Assembly: GCA_964546015.1 (NCBI GenBank)
Contig: CAZJHO010000001.1
Location: 248,001 to 312,000, forward strand
Direction: 5' to 3'
Length of the DNA stretch: 64,000 bases
Origin: JAFGVL01 sp964546015
GTDB taxonomy: Bacteria > Bacteroidota > Bacteroidia > Bacteroidales > Paludibacteraceae
The first letter of the stretch is position 1, and every line of letters starts with the position of its first letter. Position numbers and translations under genes: made by a program. The notes under the pieces were generated by a model that worked only from the letters and a program-made list of their open reading frames with translations, did no database searches and was not told the DNA's origin. Shown here one piece after another: positions 8,651 through 15,410 of the stretch.

Positions 8651-9887
8651 GGCTTTGCAATATATTCCGGGAGGCGTAAATAGCCCTGTCAGATCCTTAA
8701 AAAGTGTAGGGACAATACCCTTGTTTATAGAAAATGCAAAAGGAGTTCGTCTGACTGACATTGACGGAAATCATTTTACCGATTTTTGCTTGTCGTGGGG
8801 TGTTTTTATTCTTGGTCATAGCCACCCTGTAGTAAATAAGGCAGTCAGAAAAGCTGTTTCAAACGGAACAAGCTATGGAATTCCATCATTGCAAGAAACA
8901 GCATTGGCAAAGCTTGTCAACAAACATGTCCCAAGTATGGAACAAATAAGGTTTGTGAATTCAGGCACCGAGGCTGTTATGTCTGCTATAAGGCTTGCCC
9001 GGGCTTATACAAAACGCAGTATCATTGTGAAATTTGATGGTTGTTATCATGGGCATATAGATTATTTACTTGTTTCGGCAGGTTCGGGAGTAGCTAATTT
9101 GAAAAGAGCTTCGTCAGGAGGTATTCCTAACAGTTTTCTCTCATATACAATCAGTTTGCCGTTTAACAACAAAGAGGCTGTAGATAAAATATTTAAAGAA
9201 AAAGGTAAAGACATAGCTGCCATTATTGTAGAGCCTGTACCGGCTAATATGGGAGTGGTATTACCACAGAATGACTTTTTAGCTTATTTGAAAGATATTA
9301 CAAAAAAATATGATTCGTTACTTATTTTCGATGAAGTGATAACCGGATTCCGATTATCTGACGGGGGAGCACAACAAGCATTTGAAATAATACCCGACCT
9401 TACCACTATCGGTAAAATTGTAGGTGGAGGTTTTCCTGCTGCGGCTTTCGGCGGACGGAGGGATATTATGTCGCTTTTGGCTCCTGACGGTCCAGTTTAT
9501 CAGGCAGGAACACTTTCCGGAAATCCTGTAGCTATGAGTGCCGGTATTGCAACGCTGAATTTACTGTTAGAGAAAAGATTTTATGAACAATTAAATCAGA
9601 AATCAGAAGCTTTTATTGAAAAATTAAAGCACAATATATCAGGTAAGGGTATTACAGTGAATCATATCGGAAGTATGTTCACTTTGTTTTTTACCGCGAA
9701 AGAAGTTTGTTCATTCGAAGATGCAAAGGAAGTTGATCAGCAGAGATTTGCAAAATTTTTCAAATATATGTTTGCCAATAAAGTCTATATATCTCCTTCG
9801 CAATTCGAAGCTAATTTTATTTCGGAAGCTCATAGCGAGAAAGAGCTTGACCGTTTCATCAAAATAGTAAGTAAATTCCAAGGATAA
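8616..9887 (+). CDS. hemL: Glutamate-1-semialdehyde 2,1-aminomutase
   Basis: PLP enzyme converting glutamate-1-semialdehyde to 5-aminolevulinate, completing with HemA the supply for HemB. The 423-residue length is standard. The N-terminal PGGVNSPVR block is at 18-26, SGTEAVMSAIRLAR at 116-129 and the PLP lysine at Lys267 in TTIGKIVGGGFP. The start overlaps the hemA 3' end by 35 nt, but only about ten residues precede the conserved Tyr-x4-Ile-Pro-Gly-Gly block, so the overlap is real. Its placement in a sulfur-assimilation operon implies that tetrapyrrole precursor supply is tuned to siroheme demand. Confidence 0.96.
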   Translation: MNRKNSTDAYHEALQYIPGGVNSPVRSLKSVGTIPLFIENAKGVRLTDIDGNHFTDFCLSWGVFILGHSHPVVNKAVRKAVSNGTSYGIPSLQETALAKLVNKHVPSMEQIRFVNSGTEAVMSAIRLARAYTKRSIIVKFDGCYHGHIDYLLVSAGSGVANLKRASSGGIPNSFLSYTISLPFNNKEAVDKIFKEKGKDIAAIIVEPVPANMGVVLPQNDFLAYLKDITKKYDSLLIFDEVITGFRLSDGGAQQAFEIIPDLTTIGKIVGGGFPAAAFGGRRDIMSLLAPDGPVYQAGTLSGNPVAMSAGIATLNLLLEKRFYEQLNQKSEAFIEKLKHNISGKGITVNHIGSMFTLFFTAKEVCSFEDAKEVDQQRFAKFFKYMFANKVYISPSQFEANFISEAHSEKELDRFIKIVSKFQG

Positions 9888-9896
9888 ACAAAGCGT

Positions 9897-11162
9897 ATGG
9901 ATAAGTTATTAAAAGAAGAAGAGCATCGTGCAACATCCTTTTCTACAAGAATTATAAATGCAGGATTTGCAAAAACCGATATACACGGAGCCATTAATCA
10001 ACCTGTATATCGCAATGCTTCTTTTGAATTTCCCGATTCGGAAACGATAGCAGCAGCATTTCAGTACAGAACCGATTTGCATACTTATTCACGCATTTCA
10101 AATCCGACGGTAACGAATTTCGAAAGAAAGATAAAAATGGCATCCGGAGCAGAAAATGTAATCGCTTTAGCATCGGGTATGGCAGCAATCTCAAATACTT
10201 TTTGGGCTATTACCTATGCAGGAAGTAACATAATTGCTTCTCCTCATTTGTTCGGTAATACTTTTTCTTTTCTGAAAACCACTTTATCTGCATTCGGAGT
10301 AGAAGTTCGTTTTGTCGATACAAATGATTTACAACAAATAGCAGATGCTATTGATGAAAATACTTGCGCTTTCTATGCAGAAATTATTACCAATCCGCAT
10401 CTGGAAGTTGCCAATTTCCCTGAAATATCGAAAATACTGCGAAAAAAAAATATCCCAATGATTATAGATACTACAATTATACCTTGGTGTGGTTTTGAAG
10501 CTAAAAAAGCAGGGGTAGATATTGAAGTCGTATCTACGACCAAATACATTTCGGGAGGGGCAACAAGCCTTGGTGGAGCTATTGTTGATTATGGTACATA
10601 TGATTGGAAAGCCAATAAAAAACTGGGAGTATTACCAAAACCGAAGGGTATATCTCGTTTTATATTTAAGCTGCGTTCCGAGATCATTATCAATCTTGGA
10701 GCCTGTATGGCTCCCGATACGGCTTACCTGCATTCTTTAGGTATGGAATCTTTGCAGTTACGATACGAACAGATGTCGCGCTCAGCATATGCTTTGGCGT
10801 TATATTTATCAATGCATCCGAAAGTAATAAAGACAAATTATCCGAAACTCGATACTTCACCGTACAAGGCTGTGTCCGATTTCTTGTTTAATGGTAATCC
10901 GGGTGCTATGTTCACTATTAATCTGAAATCAAAACAGGATTGTTATAAATTTATGGATACCTTGAAAATTATACGGCGGGCAACTAATTTGTTTGATAAT
11001 AAAACACTGGTTATTCATCCGGAATCGACTATATACGGGACTTTTTCTGCCGAAATGAAAAAATTTATGGGTATAGAAGACAATCTTATCCGATTTTCTA
11101 TAGGTTTGGAAGATATTGAAGATTTAAAGCAAGATATAAACAGTGGATTGAGTGTTATTTAG
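9897..11162 (+). CDS. Cys/Met metabolism PLP enzyme (O-acetylhomoserine sulfhydrylase-like)
   Basis: A fold-type I PLP enzyme of the Cys/Met metabolism family, 421 residues. The substrate-binding Tyr-Ser-Arg motif is in TYSRISNPTV (64-73), ASGMAAI at 92-98, the Asp that holds the PLP nitrogen in MIIDTT (Asp191), and the PLP lysine at Lys216 in STTKYISGGATS. Length and the TTKYISGGATSLGG block place it near O-acetylhomoserine sulfhydrylases, but cystathionine gamma-synthase or gamma-lyase activity cannot be excluded from sequence alone. It starts 9 nt after hemL, so it is the last gene of the siroheme/heme-precursor operon and ties that operon to sulfide use. Confidence 0.82.
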   Translation: MDKLLKEEEHRATSFSTRIINAGFAKTDIHGAINQPVYRNASFEFPDSETIAAAFQYRTDLHTYSRISNPTVTNFERKIKMASGAENVIALASGMAAISNTFWAITYAGSNIIASPHLFGNTFSFLKTTLSAFGVEVRFVDTNDLQQIADAIDENTCAFYAEIITNPHLEVANFPEISKILRKKNIPMIIDTTIIPWCGFEAKKAGVDIEVVSTTKYISGGATSLGGAIVDYGTYDWKANKKLGVLPKPKGISRFIFKLRSEIIINLGACMAPDTAYLHSLGMESLQLRYEQMSRSAYALALYLSMHPKVIKTNYPKLDTSPYKAVSDFLFNGNPGAMFTINLKSKQDCYKFMDTLKIIRRATNLFDNKTLVIHPESTIYGTFSAEMKKFMGIEDNLIRFSIGLEDIEDLKQDINSGLSVI

Positions 11163-11233
11163 ATTAGAAAATAAAGAGGATTGAACTTTCTTTCACGGAT
11201 TTATATCTGTATTACCGTTAAAAAAACATCCCA

Positions 11234-11887
11234 ATGAAAACAAACATCATTATTTTTGACAAACAGGATATTACCCGATTTGGAATAGAAGCATTGATCA
11301 GATTATGTTTATATGATCAGATCCGCAACATATATTTTACAGATACAAAGAATGACCTTGTTCTTAGACTTATATCCAATCCGGATAGTCTTGTTGTTAT
11401 GGATTATACACTATCCGACCTTAATAGTGCTGATGGATTGCTGAATATCAGTGCTCGTTTCCCAAAAACCCATTGGATCCTTTTCTCAGAAGAATTAAGT
11501 TTCCAGTTTCTAAAAAAGGTTGTATGTAACAGTGCTTTTAGTGTGGTACTTAAAAACACTGACCTTTTAGAAATAAAGACTGCAATATCTTTTGCGCATG
11601 ACAAAAAAGCTTTTATTTGTTCCCAGGTAAGGGAGCTTTTAGCAAGTGCCGATAGGGGTAATATAGGAAGTAATGATCTGTTGACTATTACCGAAAAAGA
11701 AATATTAAAGGAAATAGCTTGGGGAAGAACCGCCAAAGAAATTGCGGTCACACGCCACATCAGTGTGTACACCGTTATTACTCATCGGAAAAATATATAT
11801 AGAAAACTGGATGTCAATAACTCTCAAGAAGCTTCCAGATATGCTTTAAGAGCAGGAATAATAGATACTTCGGATTATTATATCTAA
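11234..11887 (+). CDS. NarL/LuxR-type response regulator (first of a paralogous pair)
   Basis: A 217-residue two-domain transcription factor. The N-terminal half is receiver-like: acidic residues near Asp9/Asp12, a candidate phosphoacceptor Asp57 in VVMDYTL and Lys107 in VVLKNTD. The C-terminal region 150-215 is a LuxR/NarL helix-turn-helix (LTITEKEILKEIAWGRTAKE, then VNNSQEASRYALRAGI). No histidine kinase is encoded nearby, so signal input is unknown and the receiver may work without phosphorylation. It is convergent with its paralogue at 12010. Position among four NarL-like boxes makes it a candidate regulator of the sulfate-assimilation genes; this is inference from context. Confidence 0.85.
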   Translation: MKTNIIIFDKQDITRFGIEALIRLCLYDQIRNIYFTDTKNDLVLRLISNPDSLVVMDYTLSDLNSADGLLNISARFPKTHWILFSEELSFQFLKKVVCNSAFSVVLKNTDLLEIKTAISFAHDKKAFICSQVRELLASADRGNIGSNDLLTITEKEILKEIAWGRTAKEIAVTRHISVYTVITHRKNIYRKLDVNNSQEASRYALRAGIIDTSDYYI

Positions 11888-12009
11888 TCATATCCTAAAC
11901 TAAATATACCCATGTTGTATTGGTCGGACTTTGAAAGCTTATCATGAAGAGTAAAATAATTCAAAACTTTGGGAAGTATTTCAAAAACTTAATCGATGTT
12001 ATATATTCT

Positions 12010-12657
12010 TCAAATGTAATATTCCAATAAATCTATTAATCCCGCCTGTAGGGCATATTTAGTTGCTTCATGAGCATTATTTACACCTAACTTCCGGAAT
12101 ATATTACGGCGATGAGTATTGACAGTGTGAAAACTAAGATTCTTTTCCCATGCAATTTCTTTGGTCATTTTTCCCAATGCAATCTCGCGTAATATCGTTT
12201 TTTCGCTTGCAGTCAGTTTATCCGGTACTATTGGTTTAGGGACAGCCCCTTCTGATGCTGATTTTGCCGTTTCGCATAGGTAAATACCTCCGGCTGAAAC
12301 TTTTTGAAGGGCTTCGGTTATCTCTTCTTTCTTATCATGTTTCATTATCACACTGATTGCCTGGTTAGATAATAAAATTTGACGCAAAAAGCCTTCTCCC
12401 AATTCATCCGAAAAAAGTATCCAGGAAGACTCTCTTGCGCCGATTTTCATATTTAAGAACTGATTGACAGAAGAATAATTGAATAGTGTGTAATCCAAAA
12501 TTACCACGGCTTTAGGATAAAGTTTCAGCTTTTCCTGAAGTTCGTGATACGAAGCAACAGTAATGATAGTAATCTTTTCGTTTAATTGATATAACAGGGA
12601 TATTATACCTTCGCGGGTAATATCCTGGTTATCGGCTAATATGTAGATGGTATTCAT
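12010..12657 (-). CDS. NarL/LuxR-type response regulator (second paralogue, divergent from cysK)
   Basis: A 215-residue paralogue of the regulator at 11234, with the same architecture and the same C-terminal ending YYI. Receiver-like part: Asp9/Asp12, Asp55 in VILDYTL, Lys106 in VIMKHD. HTH at 148-212 with LTASEKTILREIALGKMTKE and GVNNAHEATKYALQAGL. The gene is transcribed away from cysK, and the 115-bp region between them contains the palindrome at 12698-12715. A TAAATTTG element on the minus strand (12684-12691) lies only 6 nt from the palindrome, so a protein bound there could block this gene's own promoter while activating cysK. That would be autoregulation, and it is inference. No cognate kinase is visible. 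Confidence 0.85.
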   Translation of the reverse strand: MNTIYILADNQDITREGIISLLYQLNEKITIITVASYHELQEKLKLYPKAVVILDYTLFNYSSVNQFLNMKIGARESSWILFSDELGEGFLRQILLSNQAISVIMKHDKKEEITEALQKVSAGGIYLCETAKSASEGAVPKPIVPDKLTASEKTILREIALGKMTKEIAWEKNLSFHTVNTHRRNIFRKLGVNNAHEATKYALQAGLIDLLEYYI

Positions 12658-12697
12658 GGATAATGCAAATAATTGTTACAGTACAAATTTATTAATT

Positions 12698-12745
12698 ATA
12701 CCACAAATGTGGTATTTCGGCAGAATCTTTTTTAACTTAATTTTG
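12698..12745 (+). promoter_or_regulatory. Promoter with NarL-like palindrome, upstream of cysK
   Basis: A perfectly symmetrical palindrome ATACC-ACAAATGT-GGTAT at 12698-12715, with exactly 22 nt to the -7 element TAATTTTG at 12738-12745. Predicted transcription start is near 12752, about 20 nt before the cysK ATG at 12773. The arms differ from the box at 7167 only in the central bases. It lies in the divergent region shared with the second NarL-type regulator. Confidence 0.72.
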
Positions 12746-12772
12746 TCCAATAAAAATATAAAAAGAAAAGAT

Positions 12773-13720
12773 ATGGAAAGAATTGCAAATAAATTAACAG
12801 ACCTGATTGGTAATACTCCTTTATTGGAGTTGGGTGTTTATGCCAAGTCTCAAAATGCCGGAGCTCGCATAATTGGTAAACTCGAATATTTTAACCCATT
12901 GGGAAGTGTAAAAGACCGTATCGCATTTTCTATGATTGAAGATGCAGAAAAGAAAGGCATATTGAAGCCGGGCTCGGTAATAATTGAACCTACAAGTGGA
13001 AATACGGGAATCGGATTAGCTTATGTTGCTGCATCAAAAGCTTATCAGTTGATATTGACCATGCCTGAAACCATGAGCCTTGAAAGGCGTAACTTGTTAA
13101 AAGCATTTGGTGCGGAACTGGTATTGACGCCGGGGCTCGAAGGAATGAAAGGAGCAATAGCTGCAGCTATCGAACTGCAAGCTAAAACACCAAATTCAAT
13201 TATCCTTCAGCAATTCGAAAATCCTGCCAATCCGGATATACATATCCGAACAACAGCAGAAGAAATATGGCGTGATACGGATGGAAATGTTGATATCTTT
13301 GTTTCCGGTGTAGGTACAGGGGGTACAATTAGTGGCGTAGGCAAACGCCTTAAGGAGCTTAAACCCGAGGTACAAATTGTAGCTGTAGAACCGGCTGATT
13401 CTCCTGTTCTTTCAGGCGGAACTCCCGGCGCTCATAAAATACAAGGTATCGGGGCTGGTTTTGTGCCGAAAATATATAATGCCTCGGTGGTCGATAAAAT
13501 TTTCAGAGTGACCAATGACGATGCTATACGGACCGGACGCGAATTGGCAAAAACAGAAGGACTTTTAGTTGGTATTTCTTCGGGTGCAGCTGTATATATT
13601 GCGCTACAATTAGCCAAGCTGCCCGAAAATAAAGGAAAAAATATTGTAGTGATATTGCCAGATACAGGAGAACGGTATCTCTCAACCATTTTATATGCTT
13701 TTGACGAATATCCATTATAA
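12773..13720 (+). CDS. cysK: Cysteine synthase (O-acetylserine sulfhydrylase)
   Basis: PLP enzyme that joins sulfide and O-acetylserine to give cysteine. Fold-type II hallmarks are present: PLP lysine Lys47 in NPLGSVKDR, phosphate/substrate loop TSGNTG at 74-79, GTGGT glycine loop in the middle, and the GISSGAA block near the C-terminus. From the ATG at 12773 the protein is 315 residues and starts MERIANKLTDLIGNTPLL, normal for CysK. The open frame extends upstream to 12647, but that part precedes the promoter and is not coding. It has its own box-bearing promoter and a terminator directly downstream, so it is probably monocistronic. Confidence 0.96.
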   Translation: MERIANKLTDLIGNTPLLELGVYAKSQNAGARIIGKLEYFNPLGSVKDRIAFSMIEDAEKKGILKPGSVIIEPTSGNTGIGLAYVAASKAYQLILTMPETMSLERRNLLKAFGAELVLTPGLEGMKGAIAAAIELQAKTPNSIILQQFENPANPDIHIRTTAEEIWRDTDGNVDIFVSGVGTGGTISGVGKRLKELKPEVQIVAVEPADSPVLSGGTPGAHKIQGIGAGFVPKIYNASVVDKIFRVTNDDAIRTGRELAKTEGLLVGISSGAAVYIALQLAKLPENKGKNIVVILPDTGERYLSTILYAFDEYPL

Positions 13721-13744
13721 AGCAAGAAGTAGAAGTGTTGTTAT

Positions 13745-13790
13745 AAAAGAGTTATGGCTTGCTTTATTATTAAGTAACCATGACTCTTTT
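13745..13790 (+). terminator. Terminator after cysK
   Basis: Inverted repeat AAAAGAGTTATGG (13745-13757) and CCATGACTCTTTT (13778-13790): a 13-bp stem with one G-U pair and a 20-nt loop, ending in a T run, 24 nt after the cysK stop. Confidence 0.7.
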
Positions 13791-13809
13791 AAATGATACA
13801 AAATTAAAT

Positions 13810-13857
13810 ATACCATATATATGGTATTTCACGAATTATTTAAAAGACTTACCTTTG
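13810..13857 (+). promoter_or_regulatory. Promoter with NarL-like palindrome, upstream of the leader ORF and metY
   Basis: A perfect 18-bp palindrome ATACC-ATATATAT-GGTAT at 13810-13827, with exactly 22 nt to the -7 element TACCTTTG at 13850-13857. Predicted start of transcription is near 13864, giving a leader of about 240 nt before the O-acetylhomoserine sulfhydrylase gene. The gene-free stretch 13721-14102 therefore holds the cysK terminator, this promoter, a 32-codon leader ORF and a hairpin. The remaining 14000-14102 shows nothing clear. Confidence 0.72.
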
Positions 13858-13880
13858 CATCATCAATTTATAACATAATA

Positions 13881-13979
13881 ATGGCAGCATTATCAAACAT
13901 AAAAAATCAGGATTCCTTTCACACTTTAAAAGTAAGAGGCTATGGTATGTTGTCTGTACCTTTCCGAATGTGCTGTTAA
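13881..13979 (+). CDS. Putative leader peptide ending Met-Cys-Cys (cysteine/methionine attenuation)
   Basis: A 32-codon open frame starting 17 nt downstream of the predicted transcription start. It begins MAALSNIKNQDSFH and ends SVPFRMCC followed by TAA. Two consecutive Cys codons preceded by Met, at the very end of a short ORF upstream of a sulfur amino-acid gene, are what a ribosome-stalling sensor for cysteine would look like. The last codons lie inside the hairpin at 13970-13985. Polycysteine leader ORFs that sense cysteine are established in mycobacteria; I know of no described case here. Coding status is inferred from position and content only. Confidence 0.5.
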   Translation: MAALSNIKNQDSFHTLKVRGYGMLSVPFRMCC

Positions 13980-13989
13980 CAGCACTTTT
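13970..13989 (+). terminator. Terminator-like hairpin overlapping the Cys-Cys-stop codons
   Basis: A perfect palindrome GTGCTGTTAACAGCAC at 13970-13985 followed by TTTT. As RNA it gives a 6-bp stem with a TTAA loop and a short U run. The two Cys codons and the stop codon of the leader ORF form its left half and loop, so a ribosome stalled there would prevent folding. The stem is short, so termination would be weak or need help. Confidence 0.5.
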
Positions 13990-14102
13990 ATATCTCCTTG
14001 TTTACACGATTCTAAATCGGTTTATTGCTGTAAGTATGCGGTAATACAACCATTTCTATATTCTTTTATAAAAAAATATCAATAAATAATAAAAAAACAA
14101 TT

Positions 14103-15398
14103 ATGAGCAATTTTAGATTTGAAACATTACAAGTACATGCAGGACAAGAAGTAGATAAAACTACTCATGCAAGAGCCTTACCTATATACCAAACATCTTC
14201 TTATGTGTTCGAAGATGCAAAAGATGGAGCAGATCTTTTCGGACTGCGTAAATTCGGTAATATCTATACCCGTCTTCAAAACCCGACAACCGATGTTTTT
14301 GAAAAGCGTGTGGCTGCATTAGAGGGGGGTGTTACCGGTTTGGCGACTTCCTCAGGACAATCCGCCCAATTTATTGCACTTAACAATATTTTGCAAGTGG
14401 GCGATAACTTTGTAACGACATCGCATTTATATGGAGGAACATACAATCAGTTTAAATCTCAGTTTAAACGCCTGGGAATTGAAGTTCGTTTTACGCCCAA
14501 TGATGAACCGGGAGAATTCGAGAAACTCATTGATGAAAATACAAAAGCAATTTATCTGGAGACCATCGGAAATCCTGAGTTAAATATTCCTGATTTTGAT
14601 GCTATTGCAGAAGTTGCCAAAAGATATGATATTCCGCTTATTGTCGATAACACATTCGGAGCTGGAGGCTTTCTTTTTCGTCCGATAGATCATGGAGCTG
14701 CTGTAGTAGTTGAATCAGCTACCAAATGGATCGGCGGACATGGTACATCGCTTGGGGGAATAATCGTAGATAGTGGCAAATTTAACTGGGGCAATGGAAA
14801 ATTTCCTGCATTTACCGAACCATCCGATAGCTATCATGGTCTTGTTTTCTGGGATGTATTTGGTACAAACGGTCCTTTCGGAAATATTGCTTTCAATATC
14901 CGTGCTCGTGTAGAAGGGCTTCGCGATTGGGGAAACACTATTAGTCCGTTTAATTCTTTCTTGCTGGTACAAGGACTCGAAACATTGTCACTTCGTTTAG
15001 AGCGTCATGTACAAAACACACAGGAACTTGCCGAATGGCTCGAGAAACATCCGAAAGTCGAATATGTAAATTATCCGGGACTAAAGAGCAGTAAGTATCA
15101 TGAGCTTGCTAAAAAATATTTTCCGAAAGGTCCCGGAGCCGTATTGACTTTTAAAGTAAAAGGAGACCCTGCTAATGCCGATAAAGTGATAGATAATGTA
15201 AAATTGCTTAGCCATTTAGCTAATGTAGGAGATGCCAAATCACTTATTATTCATCCGGCGGCAACTACGCATGAGCAACTTTCGCCTGAAGAGCAAAGAG
15301 CAACCGGAGTTGAACCCGGTTTATTGCGTGTATCAGTCGGTATCGAAAATATCGAAGATATCAAGGAAGATTTGGCTCAGGCTTTAGATAAGTTATAA
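14103..15398 (+). CDS. metY: O-acetylhomoserine sulfhydrylase
   Basis: PLP enzyme that makes homocysteine directly from O-acetylhomoserine and sulfide. The 431-residue length, the N-terminal FETLQVHAGQEVDKTTHARA block (residues 5-24), the long insertion around 215-260 (GNGKFPAFTEPSDSYHGLVF region) and Lys208 in ESATKWIGGHGTSLGG are characteristic of the MetY/Met17 subgroup rather than cystathionine enzymes. It lies downstream of a long leader with a NarL-like box and a Cys-Cys leader ORF. The next PLP enzyme follows 12 nt later and is probably co-transcribed. Confidence 0.94.
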   Translation: MSNFRFETLQVHAGQEVDKTTHARALPIYQTSSYVFEDAKDGADLFGLRKFGNIYTRLQNPTTDVFEKRVAALEGGVTGLATSSGQSAQFIALNNILQVGDNFVTTSHLYGGTYNQFKSQFKRLGIEVRFTPNDEPGEFEKLIDENTKAIYLETIGNPELNIPDFDAIAEVAKRYDIPLIVDNTFGAGGFLFRPIDHGAAVVVESATKWIGGHGTSLGGIIVDSGKFNWGNGKFPAFTEPSDSYHGLVFWDVFGTNGPFGNIAFNIRARVEGLRDWGNTISPFNSFLLVQGLETLSLRLERHVQNTQELAEWLEKHPKVEYVNYPGLKSSKYHELAKKYFPKGPGAVLTFKVKGDPANADKVIDNVKLLSHLANVGDAKSLIIHPAATTHEQLSPEEQRATGVEPGLLRVSVGIENIEDIKEDLAQALDKL

Positions 15399-15410
15399 TA
15401 TAACAGAGGT

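Noticed and set aside
11888..12009. Possible gene between the convergent regulators
   Set aside because: Only 122 nt, no open frame of note and no clear terminator hairpin.
12647..12772. In-frame extension of cysK upstream to 12647
   Set aside because: It precedes the predicted promoter and the residues have no CysK similarity; the start at 12773 fits the family.
13864..14102. SAM or other known riboswitch in the metY leader
   Set aside because: No SAM-I core motifs or other recognisable aptamer; the leader ORF plus hairpin explains the region better.
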